From contig NC_091672.1 of assembly GCF_042453785.1 (NCBI RefSeq), forward strand, positions 873,001 through 937,000: a stretch of DNA of 64,000 nt, in the 5' to 3' direction. Positions 33,301 through 46,031 of this stretch are shown here, piece after piece (the stretch's first letter is position 1; every line of letters begins with the position of its first letter). The translations under genes were made by a program, and so were the position numbers. The stretch comes from Malus domestica (lineage: Eukaryota > Streptophyta > Magnoliopsida > Rosales > Rosaceae). Below the pieces are notes generated by a model, which had not been told where the DNA came from, searched no databases, and was given only the letters and a program-made list of their open reading frames with translations.

Positions 33301-36300
33301 TTTTTTTTTACTAAATTAATTTTTTTCAAAGTTTATTTTCAATGAGTATGTTCTACAATATTTCCTCGAATGTCAACCCTTTTCTAATTTCTGTTCTTCT
33401 GGTGATACGTTTCAGTGAATTGATATACGACTTTCTGGTTGTTTTGAGCAAGCGGTTAACCGAGGTTGATGTCTCTACCATCCTGACAGTTTTACAAAGT
33501 AAGCACTTTTGGATTTCTGCCACATGCTTTTACTTATGTGGCCTTGGCTTCTATAATCTTCTGCATTTTGTTTCTTTTTTCTTTGTAAAAAAAAAAAAAA
33601 GTTTGGGACGTGTTAAATTTAACCCCGACAACAAGATTTCCGTTTCGTGCACTGAGTAAATTATAAAATTTCTGCTTATCCCAGAAAGCAAAAATATGGT
33701 ATCATCTGCAAGCTGCAGATCTTTACTCCCTCCATTCCGAACAAGAGCCCTTTCATAATAAAACATCTTGACCCTCGAAATAAAAATTTGTTACATTTTG
33801 TTATTAACGTTTTGACAAAAGATGCATATTAAGCCTGCATTCATCTATCAAATGGTTCTGCATTTCGTTTGTTATCTCCATTCTTTCTTCTTTTTTTTTT
33901 CTTTTTTTTTTTTTTTGTGTCTCCATTCATTTGGTATTTTTTACAAAGCATGATTTCGTACTCTCATATTTGTTTAAAACGTCTAGTTCAACTTATAACA
34001 TTGTAGTGGATTAACATTCTTCATGATTTTGTAGTGTAACTCTTACATCATTCAACTTATGAAATCACAAATCGTTTCTAACATGAATTCTTATTAACTG
34101 AACAGGCTGTGGAATGAAAATAAGGGCCGATGATCCTCTTGCGATGAAAAACTTTATTCAAAGTGTTCAAAATAGAGTGAATGAGCTAAAGGCCTCCTGT
34201 GGAGATAACCAGGATAATATTAACGGCAAAAGAGTAAGTTAGACATCTTTACTCTAAGAGTTAACTTTTGCATCAAAATCTGACAATTCTTTTCTGATAC
34301 TTGCAGATGGAATTCATGCTTGAGACCATATTGGACATCAAGAACAACAAAAAAAGGCCTAAAGAGGATACTGCACAGCATACTAGGATAAAGAAATGGC
34401 TACAAAAGGTCTTCAGTTCATTTATATTTTCTTTATCAGTGCTTCTTGAATTCCAAATTAATGAAATATTAGGATGAGGAAATCTGTCATGAGTTTCCCT
34501 TATCTGCTTTTTTATTGCCTCATGGCTATTCGTGAAGAATGTTAAAATTGTAAAACCAATCATGTGTCTTTTTATCATAAATACAAGGCTTACTATAGTT
34601 AGATGAGTAAAAGGTAAGAGAAAGGCATTTAAGTTGTTAAACTATATTCCGACTAATGTTAATGAATTTCCTTGGCCCAACGAAAATGAAAAGATTTTAA
34701 TGAGCACGCCAAGATGACCTGAAGAAGTGCAGTGCTAATGCTCTCACGATATGAAACCTATGTCCTAGTGAGAGAGATCAGTGCAGTGTTAACAATTGTG
34801 TCATTCGAGTGACAATTTTGTGGATTTCGTCTGGCTTTCATTCACCTCACAATCCTTGTATTTTTTTTTTCAGTTACGGGTAGAAGACAGTTTAATAAGA
34901 GGGCTTAAATGGAGCAAACTTCTTGATTCTAGTAAGAAGGGCCAATGGTGGTTATCTGGGGATATTGCCTCAGCAACAGACACTGTCGAAGATGTTGCCA
35001 ACACAATAGACAAAGAGGTTCTTGTAACCCAGAAAATGCTGCATATTGCTGCTGCACAGAGAATGAACACAGATGCCAGGAGGGCAATCTTTTGTATAAT
35101 CATGAGTGCTGAGGATTATCTTGATGCGTTTGAGAAGCTTCTAAGATTGGATTTGCCTGGAAAGCAGGTCGGTGTCATCAGATTTGGAATTTTATATACC
35201 TTTTTTCTGTCATCTTTTATTGTCTTCGAAAATTTATTTTTCTGGTGTTCCATTTACAGGACAGGGAGATCATCAGGGTTCTTGTGGACTGTTGTTTGCA
35301 GGAGAAAGTGTTTAACAAGTATTACACCACTCTGGCTTCCAAGTTGTGTGAGCATGACAAAAATCACAAGTTCACTTTACAGGTATTTCTTGTGAAGTCT
35401 TTTGAAGTTTGCGTTCTTTTAGAATTGGTCCTTACGTCACCAATTGGTTTGCATTCTATTGTCGGGTATTTATGTTGCTTGGCCTGGTTGTGGCATTAAC
35501 CTTCCAAGGGTGAGCTTGAGAAACATATTGTTGAGGGGCCAGTGTGGAGGGAGAGTTCAGGGTTTTTGGAAGCATTTAACGTTCGAAAACGAATTGATTT
35601 TGTAATTGAATACCCCAAGTAGTCTTCCCTGTCCAATGTGACTTGGAAAGCATGTTCAAGGCTGTAAGCTGGTTGGCGAATCAACTCATTCCTTATATCA
35701 AACCGTATACCAGCTTTGAATCACTTGAGTGAATGCCTTGGATCTTACACCAATCCAAATACTCCTCGATTGCAACAATCTAAATTTTGCTTTCAAAATT
35801 TGGAACTTGTACCTTTACGTTCCGGTAATATCTTCAGTTGTGTCATGTTCTTGATTCTCCACAGTATTGTTCTCAATGGTATGGTTTTAGAATCTTCTCC
35901 TGGTTCGCCACCCACAGAAATCAGAACCATGGATGGATTGATTTTAATGAGAAATGCAGAATCCCGATTAGATATTAGCTTTCTATTGCTGCTTATTCCA
36001 TTACAACAATTTTTGTTTCGTTTAACGTTTATGTCATAAATATTTTCCATTCCTCCGCAGTTTTGCCTTTGGGACCACTTCAAAGATCTGGAGTCGATGC
36101 CGCTTACCGGGTCAATGCACCTAGCAAAATTCGTAGCAGAGATGGTAGCCTCTTTCACCCTCTCCCTTGCAGTATTGAAGACGGTAGATCTAGTCGACAT
36201 TAAGCAGCTAACAGCAAAAAGGACAATGTATTTCCGGATGCTATTCGAGGCCATCTTTGAGTATCCTGACAGCCTCATATGGAACATATTCACGCGTGTA

Positions 36301-36441
36301 GCTGTTTCCCCGGAGCTCGAAGGTCTTCGGCATGGGATCGAGTTTTTCATCAAATATATTGTGGAAGCCAATAGAGCCCTCAAGGAAAAGTTTAAGCTTG
36401 CAAAGAAAGCCCTGAGTAATGTTGAGGGAGTTCTGATGTGA
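30318..36441 (+). CDS. NOM1: Nucleolar MIF4G/MA3 domain protein (NOM1/SGD1 family)
   Basis: Eleven exons: 30318-30321, 30443-30522, 30657-31645, 32566-32665, 32750-32835, 33416-33498, 34106-34233, 34307-34408, 34874-35167, 35260-35382 and 36061-36441. They total 2370 bp (789 aa) in one frame with GT-AG borders throughout. Exon 1 holds only ATGG. Residues 1-300 are Lys/Glu-rich with nuclear-localisation-like clusters (KKSSRKRNKKRKL). The MIF4G domain runs from about residue 302 (IRRRVRGLLNRLSESNVESI) to about 500, and the MA3 domain from about 590 (TDARRAIFCIIMSAEDYLDA) to about 705. Yeast Sgd1 and human NOM1 are nucleolar proteins needed for 18S rRNA and 40S subunit production, with a link to an RNA helicase of the eIF4A type. 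Length and domain order fit the plant family. Intron 3 (920 bp) is the longest. Confidence 0.93.
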
Positions 36442-36510
36442 TTCCATTAGGTATCTATAAAATTTTGTATAAATACGCCGGCGAATGGTAGAATTTTCAT
36501 TAGGTGGTCT

Positions 36511-36682
36511 TTTTTCCTTGGACAAGTATTGTCTGCCCTCCCGTGCCCTTCTGTTTTGTGTGGTCACGGTTAAGCCACGTTAATATTTTACATTGTTTAT
36601 TTTATAGAGATAATAAGACAAAAATAAATAGTAATATAAAATGTTAACGTAAAAGGGCAGACAATCCTTGTCCTTTTTCCTC
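36511..36682. mobile_element. Palindromic Mutator-like MITE 3' of the NOM1-like gene
   Basis: Element 36520-36673 with inverted ends GGACAAGTATTGTCTGCCCT and AGGGCAGACAATCCTTGTCC. The flanks TTTTTCCTT and TTTTTCCTC match at 8 of 9 bases. It starts about 80 bp after the stop codon, so it may lie in the 3' UTR. A second copy is at 43931. Confidence 0.85.
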
Positions 36683-38001
36683 ACCTTGCTTGTTTCTGAA
36701 ACTCCAAACCAAACCCACCTGGTCCGGTGCAAAGTTGGTGTTATGTTTCATGTTTGGTCTTCTTACCAAACTGGACAATTTCGAGATAAAATTGCACGTG
36801 GTCTTGCTACCATGTTGCACCATGATGCTTAAGAAAACGGTGATATTCTGGATGTCATAATACGTAAATATATATACGAAATTAACCATAAGTGTCCAAT
36901 TGAAACATAATTTTGCAAGTTGTAGATGTGTTTTAGTATATTCTTCAACCTATTGCATTCCGAGTTCAAACATTCCGCTATCTTTTTAATGTAGCTTGAG
37001 TAACACTTGTAATGAAAAGGAAAATTTAGGTGAAGTACCAATGTGATCAAATTATTTTCTTTTATTTCCAGAAAGTAGTCCAGGTGGGAATAGTAATAAT
37101 TTAACCTAGTAACATGTGCGTTGACATTGTCATTATTGTTAGCAGGCATGATTAGGAGAACTTTTTAGGGTACGGACACTCGTGGCAGGTGGTATTCTCA
37201 TTAGTGGAAATTTGACACTTAACTAAATTTAGTTAAATTTGTACAGATGAAGAACACCACTTGGCATAGGTGCCAGGAATACTTTAAAAAATTTCTCCAT
37301 GATTAGGACCAATATATAATTTTTGCATAACCATAAAAAATGATCTTACACTAATTAATCTATACAGAATATAAAAAAAATCAAATTTAAGTGTTTTGTT
37401 CTTGTCAACTTAGAGCTCGTTGGATATTGCTTTTAAATTATTGAAAGTTTTTTTGTTAAAATGTTCTTTTTTTTAGTCAATATTAGTAAAAATACAAGTA
37501 AATTTTGAAGAAAAAAAATCACTTGAACTGCTAACTTCTTACAAAAAACACATAACTGATGCTTCTTACAAGAAACATTTATGTTTTTGAGAATCCCAAT
37601 AACATCTTCACTAAAAACATTTTTAGCCATTTTAAATACACTTCCAAACAAACCATTAAAACGTACATTGGACAAATTGGTAAATGACCATTTCTTCATT
37701 TATCATTGATTAAGTATACAAAGCGTTAAGACAAATTGGTAGATGACCATTTCTTCATTTATCATCGATTGAAGTACACCAATCAAATTGGTGTCTTTGA
37801 AAATAACAGTAGGCACAGCCTCAAAAATACAAAATATAAAGGAAAAATAAACAAACAAAAATAAAAGATAAAATGCCCTCCGCATTAAAAACCCTACTAA
37901 ATATTTCATCACACAGTTATTAAACCAATAAAAACATGATTTCTCATCCATTTGATCGCAATAGAACGTGAGGATTCAACCCTCCCTTCCTCTCAAACGA
38001 T
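36683..38001. other. Intergenic between convergent genes
   Basis: AT-rich. A direct duplication with a 59-bp period (ACAAATTGGTRRATGACCAT) lies at about 37672-37771. The last part would be the 3' UTR of the methionine synthase gene. No other gene seen. Confidence 0.55.
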
Positions 38002-41000
38002 TCACTTGGCACTGGCGAGCTGGGTGCGGAGGAGCTTGGCGGCAGCAACCATGTTGCTGAGCGCCGGCTTCACTTCTGGGTACTTGCGGGTCTTGAGCCC
38101 ACAGTCGGGGTTCACCCACAAGATGTTGGTCTCCAGCACTGCAAGCATCTTGTTGATCCGGTCAGCAATCTCGTCGGTTGATGGTATTCTTGGAGAGTGG
38201 ATGTCATACACACCAGGGCCGATTCCAGCACCGTACTTGACTCCCTCACGGAAGACTGACAGGAGCTTCTCATCGGAACGAGAGTTCTCAATGGTGATCA
38301 CATCAGCGTCCATGTCGATGATTGAGTGGATGATGTCGTTGAAGTTGGAGTAGCACATGTGAGTGTGAATCTGCAGGTTTTAAAACAAAACCAGTTAGGA
38401 AAATTGCACAGGAGAAAAGAAGATAAACATAATGAGTAGAATTGAAGCGAATATTGAGGCGGAATAATACCTGGGTAGTGTCCTGGACACCACTGTTGGT
38501 GATCCTGAAGGAGTGCACAGCCCAATCCAAGTAGAAAGCATGTTCAGACTTCCTTAGAGGCAATCCCTCTCTCAAAGCAGCCTCATCGATCTGAATAACA
38601 CTGATACCAGCCTTCTCAAGATCCTCCACTTCATCCTTGATGGCCAAAGCAATCTGAAAGGTGGTCTCGAATCTGGGTTGGTCATTTCTGACGAACGACC
38701 AGTTCAGGATGGTGACGGGGCCGGTAAGCATACCCTTCATTGGGCGGGCAGTCATGCTCTGAGCAGCACATGACCAGAATACAGTCATAGGCTTGGGGCG
38801 GCTCACATCACCGTAGATGATTGGTGGCTTCACACATCGAGATCCATATGATTGCACCCACCCATTGGCGGTAAAGGCAAAGCCAGACAATTGCTCTCCG
38901 AAGTACTCAACCATATCGTTCCTCTGCAATGAGAATAACCAATAATGAATTGAAGGAACAAGTATAAAGGACTGAAAAAATGAACAAGACATTTATATAT
39001 GAAAGCTTACCTCAGGCTCTCCATGAACAAGGACATCAATGTCTAGCTCTTCCTGAAGTTTAACAACCTTATTAATTTCTTCCTTGATGGCCTTGACATA
39101 TTCCTCCTCAGAAATCCTGTGATAAGAACCATCAGCACGTTTACTCATGCATTATTAATAAAATTGTGATAATTTCACAATTTTTTAAAAACACTAAGGA
39201 ACAATTAACTTCACTCACTTCTTGGCCTTGTACTCACGGCGAACCCTCCTGAGTTCAATGGTCTGAGGGAACGATCCAATGGTGGTGGTTGGGAGAATTG
39301 GAAGGTTAAGCTTCTTCTGTTGAGCATCGAGTCTAGCACTAACATTGGTAGCACGACGGTGGTCAGAATCCTTCAAAGCAGCAGCCTGAGAAGAAAAAGA
39401 AATGGTCAACTCAAAGTACCAAACCATTTTTAGCCACATGTCAATTTGAAAGGCACATGAATGGAAAATGAAGCACTCACAGCCTTCTGAACAGCCTCAT
39501 TGGTCACCCTTGGGGAGGACTTCCTTGAAGCCTGGGCAGCGGCATTAGCAGAGAAAAATGCCTGATGACAAAAACCGAAAAGGTGAGTTCTTATCATGTT
39601 ACAATACCACACAAGAAGAAAAGAAAAATTAATCAAACCGTGAGAAACCAATGCTGAATCGAACAAACTCAAACTCCAAAATGCAGCTCATGTTAGACTG
39701 CCCACTACTCCAACTTTATGACTATGACCTATAACAGACCAAAAAACAACCAAAGGTTTTACCTCATCCTTGTGACCAGCCAAGGCCTTGGCCAAAGCAT
39801 TAACTTCAATAATTTTCTGGGCAGCAAAAGCCAACCATGACTTAATTTCCTGGTCGAGCTTGGTCTCATTGACAAGGTCAACAGCAGTGTGAAGAAGAGA
39901 GGTGGAGGTGGAGACAACAAGTTTATCTGCACAGACAAACAATTAATGATATACAAGTTTTAAAAAACGAAATTACTTCACAAAGAACTGCAGAAAAAAA
40001 ACTGAATACCTTTTCCAACAATGCCTTCAAGGGTCTCCAATGTGCTTAGAGAGGCACAAAGATCATTAGCCCAGATGTTCCTTCCATCAACCACACCGGC
40101 AAAGAGGTACTTTCCCTTGGGGAATTTGCTCTTAATCAAATCCAGGGTCTTGGTACCACGGACCAAATCAAAACCATAAGCGGTGACACCCTTCAAGCTA
40201 GTGAGGGTCTTGAATGCCGCAGCAGGAACATCAGCAAAGTAGGTCTCAATAAGAACATTCAAGCCAGATAAAGCTGACTCCAGTTCAGAGTAGGCACCAG
40301 TGAATGCTTGCAACTTGTCGGATTCAAGATCCAAAACAAGTGTGGGCTCATCAAATTGAATCCATGAAGCTCCAGCTGCCTTAAGCTCAGATACAACTTC
40401 CCTGAAGAGACAATCATAATTGGAACAATAATGTGAATACTTCAACTTAACAAAATAAAAAAGAAATATATACGATACATAAAAAGAAACCAAGGTATCT
40501 TACTTATAGATAGGAAGAATTTTAGGAAGAAGAGAGAGAAGAGAAAAGGTCTTCTCAACACCCTTGGCTGGCTTGGACAGCAACAAGTATGACACTGGGC
40601 CAACAAGGACTGGGACAGTATCCACTCCAAGCTGCATAAGAGAGATTGAAATACATCAACACATAACTTGAATAAAGATAGCTAGTAGGATAAGTTGCAC
40701 CATTGCTAATCGGGTCCCCCAGCAAGGATTGCCCTTTCAGATATGCATGTGTGTGTACCATGTGATTATCCGCCCATGTGTGTCATACATATATAAAAAC
40801 AAAATTGTTGAATCATATTTGTGGGATCGATTAAATAGGATGTTCCTTTAGATATGTGTACATATAGATAAAGTGAAGCAAAACCACCATGGCAAACAAG
40901 TTTAGCTCAAGTGGCATGCGGTGAAATGTAGCTTCTAAGTTTTAATTCTATGACCGAATAAACAAAAAAAGAACAAAACCAATAGTACAAAAACATACAA

Positions 41001-41662
41001 CCCTAAGCATGTCAAACACTCTTAAAAAATAATGCTACAACCAAGATATTAAGTTTCTCCTTTTACCATTCTAATTAACACCCATCTCAAACACTCAAAT
41101 TAAAAAGAGTATAAAAACAAATACATACCGCCTTAGCCTCCTTGTATTCTTCAACAGCCTTGTGAGAAGCATAAGAGAAGTTCACATCAGGGCCCAACTC
41201 AGGGACAATGAAATGGCTGTTTTAATACATCAGTTAAAGTTAGTATAAGACTATCAATTCATGCTACTTGGAAGCTTCGAATCCACAAAATGCTCAGAGA
41301 TGGTTCACTTACTAGTTGGTATCAAACCACTTGGTCATTTCCATAGCAGGAACTGAGGCATTTCCTCTGGCCATGGAGAAGTATGTATCGAATCCAATCT
41401 CACCGCCGTTCCACCCATATCTTGGTGGGACAGCCCCAAGCAATGCGGTGGTGTCAAGCACCTGATCGTAGTATGAGAAGGTGTTGCTGGGAATGTGCTT
41501 GATCCCGGCATCAGCCATCTGCTTCCAGATGGAAGATCTGAGATCAGCAGACACCTTCTGCAAGTCCTCAGCACTGCTCTTGCCATCCCAGAAAGATTCA
41601 AGAGCAAACTTGAGCTCTCTCTTAGGGCCCATACGGGGATATCCAACAATGTGAGACGCCAT
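38002..41662 (-). CDS. MS1: Cobalamin-independent methionine synthase (5-methyltetrahydropteroyltri-L-glutamate-homocysteine S-methyltransferase)
   Basis: Ten exons on the minus strand: 41313-41662, 41129-41216, 40504-40631, 40010-40401, 39763-39926, 39481-39561, 39219-39385, 39011-39116, 38471-38923 and 38002-38370. They total 2298 bp, 765 aa, the usual length for plant MetE. The start is [17 protein letters not shown]. The N-terminal Meth_synt_1 domain occupies about residues 1-320. The catalytic Meth_synt_2 domain follows, with zinc ligands in [11 protein letters not shown], the Glu of [12 protein letters not shown], and the Cys of [15 protein letters not shown]. The enzyme methylates homocysteine in the activated-methyl cycle and supports S-adenosylmethionine supply; plants have cytosolic and plastid forms. 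No transit peptide is present, so the cytosolic form is expected. All splice junctions are GT-AG and no defect is seen. The gene symbol follows the plant family and does not claim orthology. Confidence 0.96.
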
Positions 41663-42800
41663 TTCTCTGTTCGATAAGATCAAGATGTAACAAAGTTTAG
41701 CTGACTTAATCAACAACTAGGACAACATATATTATGCATAAAAGCTCGGAGATTTATCCATGATGCCCAATAACAAGAAACTTCGGCTTGCATAATTCAA
41801 ACTCATCAACTCATTGATCTAAAGTCCAATCATACCAATCATTCAACAAAGCAAAGTTAAAACACTTCTTCATTTTAATTTAAGTACTATTAAGTTTATA
41901 CCCCCATAAAATTAAGAAACACAACAGATTCACAAAAGTGTAATTATTTAGAGTTATGTAACAAAATCAGAACAGAACTTAAATAAATTTGAGACAATAA
42001 GAAGCTCAGAGAATGAATGTCTTTATCAAATCCAATCATAGATCAGAGAAAGCACGACCTTAAACACAAAATCTTTGTACTTATAGATCTAATGTTTAAA
42101 GCAGGCAATTTCATCTTCAAATCGCAGTATAGTGTAGAAATGGTTCAAAGAGAAATGCTCTCACTTCTAGATCCAATCTTAAAAGAATGGAATTCATCTG
42201 AACCACTAAACAAAATCCATATTTTTTGGCCTTATCCTAAAGAAAATCTTAACCGCTCAGAAACAGAGATCTACTGCAAAACCCAAAAACCCGATAGCAG
42301 ATCTACGGATTCAAACACCACAACACACTCAGATCCGCAACCCAAAATCCACAAACCCCAAAATCCCAGTGCCAGCAATTCGTTCACTCAATCAAACCAA
42401 AAGGGTATCCAAAAAATTCAAAATTTAAGCAAAACCCACCACAGAATCACAGAAATGGACACTAACCAGTACGGATCTCAGCCTAAGACAAGAAGACAAA
42501 GATCAAATCTTTGAAGAAAAAAAAAAGGAAAGAAACAGCAAAATGGGTGGGAAGCACGAGGGTTCTAGATCACGTTGGCATGGCAAAACAATTGGAAATC
42601 TACTGAGAGAGAGCGATACTGGACGAGAGAGGCAGAATAAGAGGAGGGAGTAAATGAAAGAACGGGTACTCGTACCTTTCGGAGGGATAGAGAAGACTGG
42701 TTCTTTCTTTTGGGGGGTTCACTTCTTCTTCCCTATCAGTATTTGTTAGCAGAGAAGAGAGCGGAGCGAGTTCGAATGCCTTACTCGTGCCCTATTTATA
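41663..42800 (-). promoter_or_regulatory. 5' UTR intron and TATA region of the methionine synthase gene
   Basis: A TATAAATAG box lies at 42792-42800 on the minus strand. A leader exon of about 80-90 bp ends at a CCGAAAG/GTACG donor (42676/42675). The acceptor ATCGAACAG just before AGAAATGG places the second leader exon start at 41666. The intron is therefore about 1 kb. The 165-codon plus-strand ORF inside it (42017-42514) is unsupported. Confidence 0.65.
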
Positions 42801-42839
42801 ATCAAAAGCTGCTCCTAGATCTGGGATTATCAACTTTTT

Positions 42840-43385
42840 TTTTTCTTTTTTTTATTTGTTTTCTGATTTTAATTTTATAGAAAGTTTCTTTTGTTATGAC
42901 AAACGTCAAACAACCTTCTCGTTTGTACCCTCTTTCTATATTTTCGAGCACAGATTTTTATTTTAGTTATCTAACGTTATTCAATAATTAGACGAATTCT
43001 ATTTTTCAGTTTTTTTATTTGTTAAATTTTCTCGTTTGTACCCTCTTTCTATATTTTCGAGCACAGATTTTTATTTTAGTTATCTAACGTTATTCAATAA
43101 TTAGACGAATTCTATTTTTCAGTTTTTTTATTTGTTAAATTTTTTGTTAGATTAGCTACTAACGATATTTGAACCTTTTATTTTTATTTTTTTATTTGTT
43201 TTCTGATTTTAATTTTATAGAAAGTTTCTTTTGTTAGACAGCGCCAAACAACCTTCTCATTTGTACTCTCTTCCTATATTTTCGATTACGGAATTTTTAT
43301 TTTAGTCATCTAACGTTATTCAATAATTAGATGAATTCTATTTTTTCAGTTTTTTTATTTGTTAAAATTTTTGTCAGATTAGCGA
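42840..43385. repeat. Tandem duplications upstream of the methionine synthase promoter
   Basis: CTCGTTTGTACCCTCTTTCT and the following sequence occur at 42918 and again at 43031, a period of 113 bp and nearly identical. A larger, more diverged repeat begins TTTTCTGATTTTAATTTTAT near 42860 and again near 43200. Confidence 0.85.
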
Positions 43386-43454
43386 CCAGTGGGGTTTGAA
43401 CCTATGTCGTCATGCAATAGTTCAACACCTTTCCACCAGTATGGTAAAGCCACT
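43386..43454 (-). repeat. SINE-like head, diverged
   Basis: The minus strand reads TTTACCATACTGGTGGAAAG, then GGTTCAAACC (43393-43402). It follows the same layout as 18105-18185 with many substitutions. Confidence 0.4.
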
Positions 43455-43504
43455 TGCATATTTTTCTGTTAAGTACTAAAATTTTAATAACATTAGTTAA
43501 GAGA

Positions 43505-43620
43505 AGTGTTATTGGCACTCCAAAAATTACTTTCTACCCTACTAACAAGTGTATTTTTCTTTCTAAATATAGAAAGTTTGAAGTGTAAAATGAGAATTTT
43601 AAAATGTCAATAACAATTCC
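43505..43620. mobile_element. Small MITE, copy 1 (GTTATTG ends)
   Basis: Begins AGTGTTATTGGCACTCC and ends ATGTCAATAACAATTCC, so the ends are roughly inverted. The reverse complement aligns with 45177-45300. Confidence 0.55.
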
Positions 43621-43921
43621 CATAGTTAAAATGGATTAAACAAATTATAATTTAGTTAAACTTAACAATCAAAATCATCAAGTAAACGGGAATGCATGGA
43701 AAAATTGGTAATAATAATTTTTTTATTTATTTATGGTAATTATTTTATTTATATTTGGCACTAAATCCGTGGTGTTTTTTAACTATTTTGGAGTGACGCG
43801 CTTGTTGTGGGCTGTGGGTGGTGGTGGTGAGACGATGGTGGGTTTTGGGCGACGCGGTAGGTGAGGGCATCTGGTGGGGTCGACACCAATATGTTTGGGG
43901 AGTGGGTGGAATCTGGAGAGA

Positions 43922-44158
43922 ATTTTTATTGGACAAGAATTGTCTGCCCTACAACTTCTGGTGCCCTCACGTGCCCTCTTGTTTGTGTGGTCACCGTTAA
44001 GTCACGTCAACATTTTATATTACTATTCATTTTTGTCTTATTATCTCTATAAAAAATAATATAAAATGTTGACGTAGCTTAACCGTGACCACACAAAACA
44101 AGAGGTCACGGAATGGCACCGGAAGTGGGAGGGCAGACAATCCTTGTCCATTTTTATT
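43922..44158. mobile_element. Palindromic Mutator-like MITE, second copy
   Basis: Element 43931-44149 (219 bp) with inverted ends GGACAAGAATTGTCTGCCCT and AGGGCAGACAATCCTTGTCC. The 9-bp flanks ATTTTTATT at 43922-43930 and 44150-44158 match perfectly. The middle is also self-complementary: GTGTGGTCACCGTTAAG pairs with CTTAACCGTGACCACAC. Confidence 0.92.
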
Positions 44159-46031
44159 AGATTTGAAGCTGTGGAGTTGGAGGAGTTATTTTGTGTGGTT
44201 ATCTGTTAGCACCAGCCTATTGCTTTGAGTTAACTCATAAAAATTTAAGTCATGTAATACCATAATTAGACCATCTCCAACCCTGCTTGTAAATGAAAGG
44301 AAACTTGCTTTGTTTGTTCAAGTTGTGGAAATGAGTGAGACGTGTTAGTGCATATCAGTATGGTCAGAGATTCGAACTTTTCAACAATGAAAGAGAGTAT
44401 CAGTAAACGAAAGGATTGTTGGTGTAATATTTTTCAAGGTTTAGATAACACAATCGGTGAAATGAGCGGTTGTTAAACATCTTCATAGTAAATTAAAAAC
44501 GACAACGTTGTTGTAGTTTGAAAACTAACGAAATTTGTTCGTTATATGATAGTTGTCCGTGGTTCTAAAATGTGAATTTATCCACAAATGTAAATTGTTT
44601 GATTAGTATAGTTATCATTTCCAAGAAAATGGAGAGAAAGTTTCACAAAATTATTTATCGGTAAATTTGTCTTGTGAGAGTGCAAGAGTAGGAAATACGT
44701 AGACCACCTACTCAAGAGTCAAATCAAATGACGGCAAGTGTAAGCCACCCATGATTGGTGCTGTATTGAAAAGTACACTACCTTCATAATGCATACAAAC
44801 CTAGAAATGTTTCCCAAAAAAAAAAAAAAACCTAGAAATGTTTCCCAAAAAAAAAACCTAGAAATTTTAGATTTCATCAGAAATCAAATTGTCGGGACCT
44901 TAGAAATTTTCACATTATAATCATTTATTGTAAATCACATAATTAGAAATTATTTTAAAATTTTTATTTAAAATTAAACACAAATAATAAATAACGAAAA
45001 CTAACCATGATAAATAGCTTAAATGTGAGTATCATTAGAATCCCCACAAATAATCCCAAACCTACATCTCCCAGTTGAGTCAGCATTATCAGTTTGTCAC
45101 GCTCCCCAACAGCGTTTGGTCCAAACATCCACAAGCATGAGTAAAGTTTTCCTAAATTTTTGGTTTTTTTATTTTAGAGAGTTATTATTGCTACTCTAAA
45201 ATTCTCGTTCTACACTCCAAATTTTTTATATTTAGAATGAAAAATACACTTATGAATAATGAGTGTAAAATAAGATTTTTGAAGTGTCAATAACATTTCT
45301 TTTAAAAAAAATTATATATATATGAGCAAACGACAGTCAAATCAAATTAATTTTAAAATTAAAGATTCAGAATCGGAATGTAGATGAGAAAATACGCTGT
45401 TGTCGTCGGATTGACTTAAGTTTGGTAACGTGTTATTTTGTGTAACTTGTAATGCTGTATAAAATTGGATGAAAATGATTGTACAAAAAAAAAACAAGGG
45501 AGAAAGTTGGTGAGTTCCTTTTTTTTTTCTTTTTTTTTTCTTTTTTTTATTTTTAGCTCAGAGTTGGTGACTGAAGTTTGTGGGAGGTTGGTGGCGGGCC
45601 AACTTGTTTGCACTATTGTTGGGAGACTAACATTTTCCTCAATTAATTATTAGTTAATGCACTAAATATTGTGTGAATTACCAAATGTATTCTTTGATTA
45701 GTATGCAAAAATGCTGCGGGTACTTGTTTTGTTGCTTAGTGAGTTGGTGGAATGGGATCAGAATTTATACTTAAAACGCACGATAATATTAGTAAATTAT
45801 AACATGAGAGTGCCACGTGATTTTTATTTTTCTAGGATTTTTTGTTAAGCTTTTCAAAATAATAACCTCACTTCTAAACAATTTAAATTTCTATTTTGTT
45901 TGCTCCTTGATTATGCAATTGGTGAGACTGCTATTTTGATTCAATGTTTAAAATATCAATGCGGTAGAAATATGGATATGAAAAATTTCTGGAAATATCG
46001 ATGGATATATTGATAGTAAATCGATATTGGT
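44159..46031. other. Intergenic with small repeats
   Basis: Short tandem CCTAGAAATGTTTCCC units with poly-A at 44800-44875. A second copy of the small GTTATTG MITE lies at about 45177-45300. No gene supported. Confidence 0.5.

Noticed and set aside
33725..33745. Stowaway MITE end (CTCCCTCCATTCCG) in a NOM1 intron
   Set aside because: Only one end is visible and no matching inverted end or TA duplication was found.
42017..42514. 165-codon ORF upstream of methionine synthase
   Set aside because: Lies in the probable 5' UTR intron on the opposite strand, low-complexity composition, no family resemblance.
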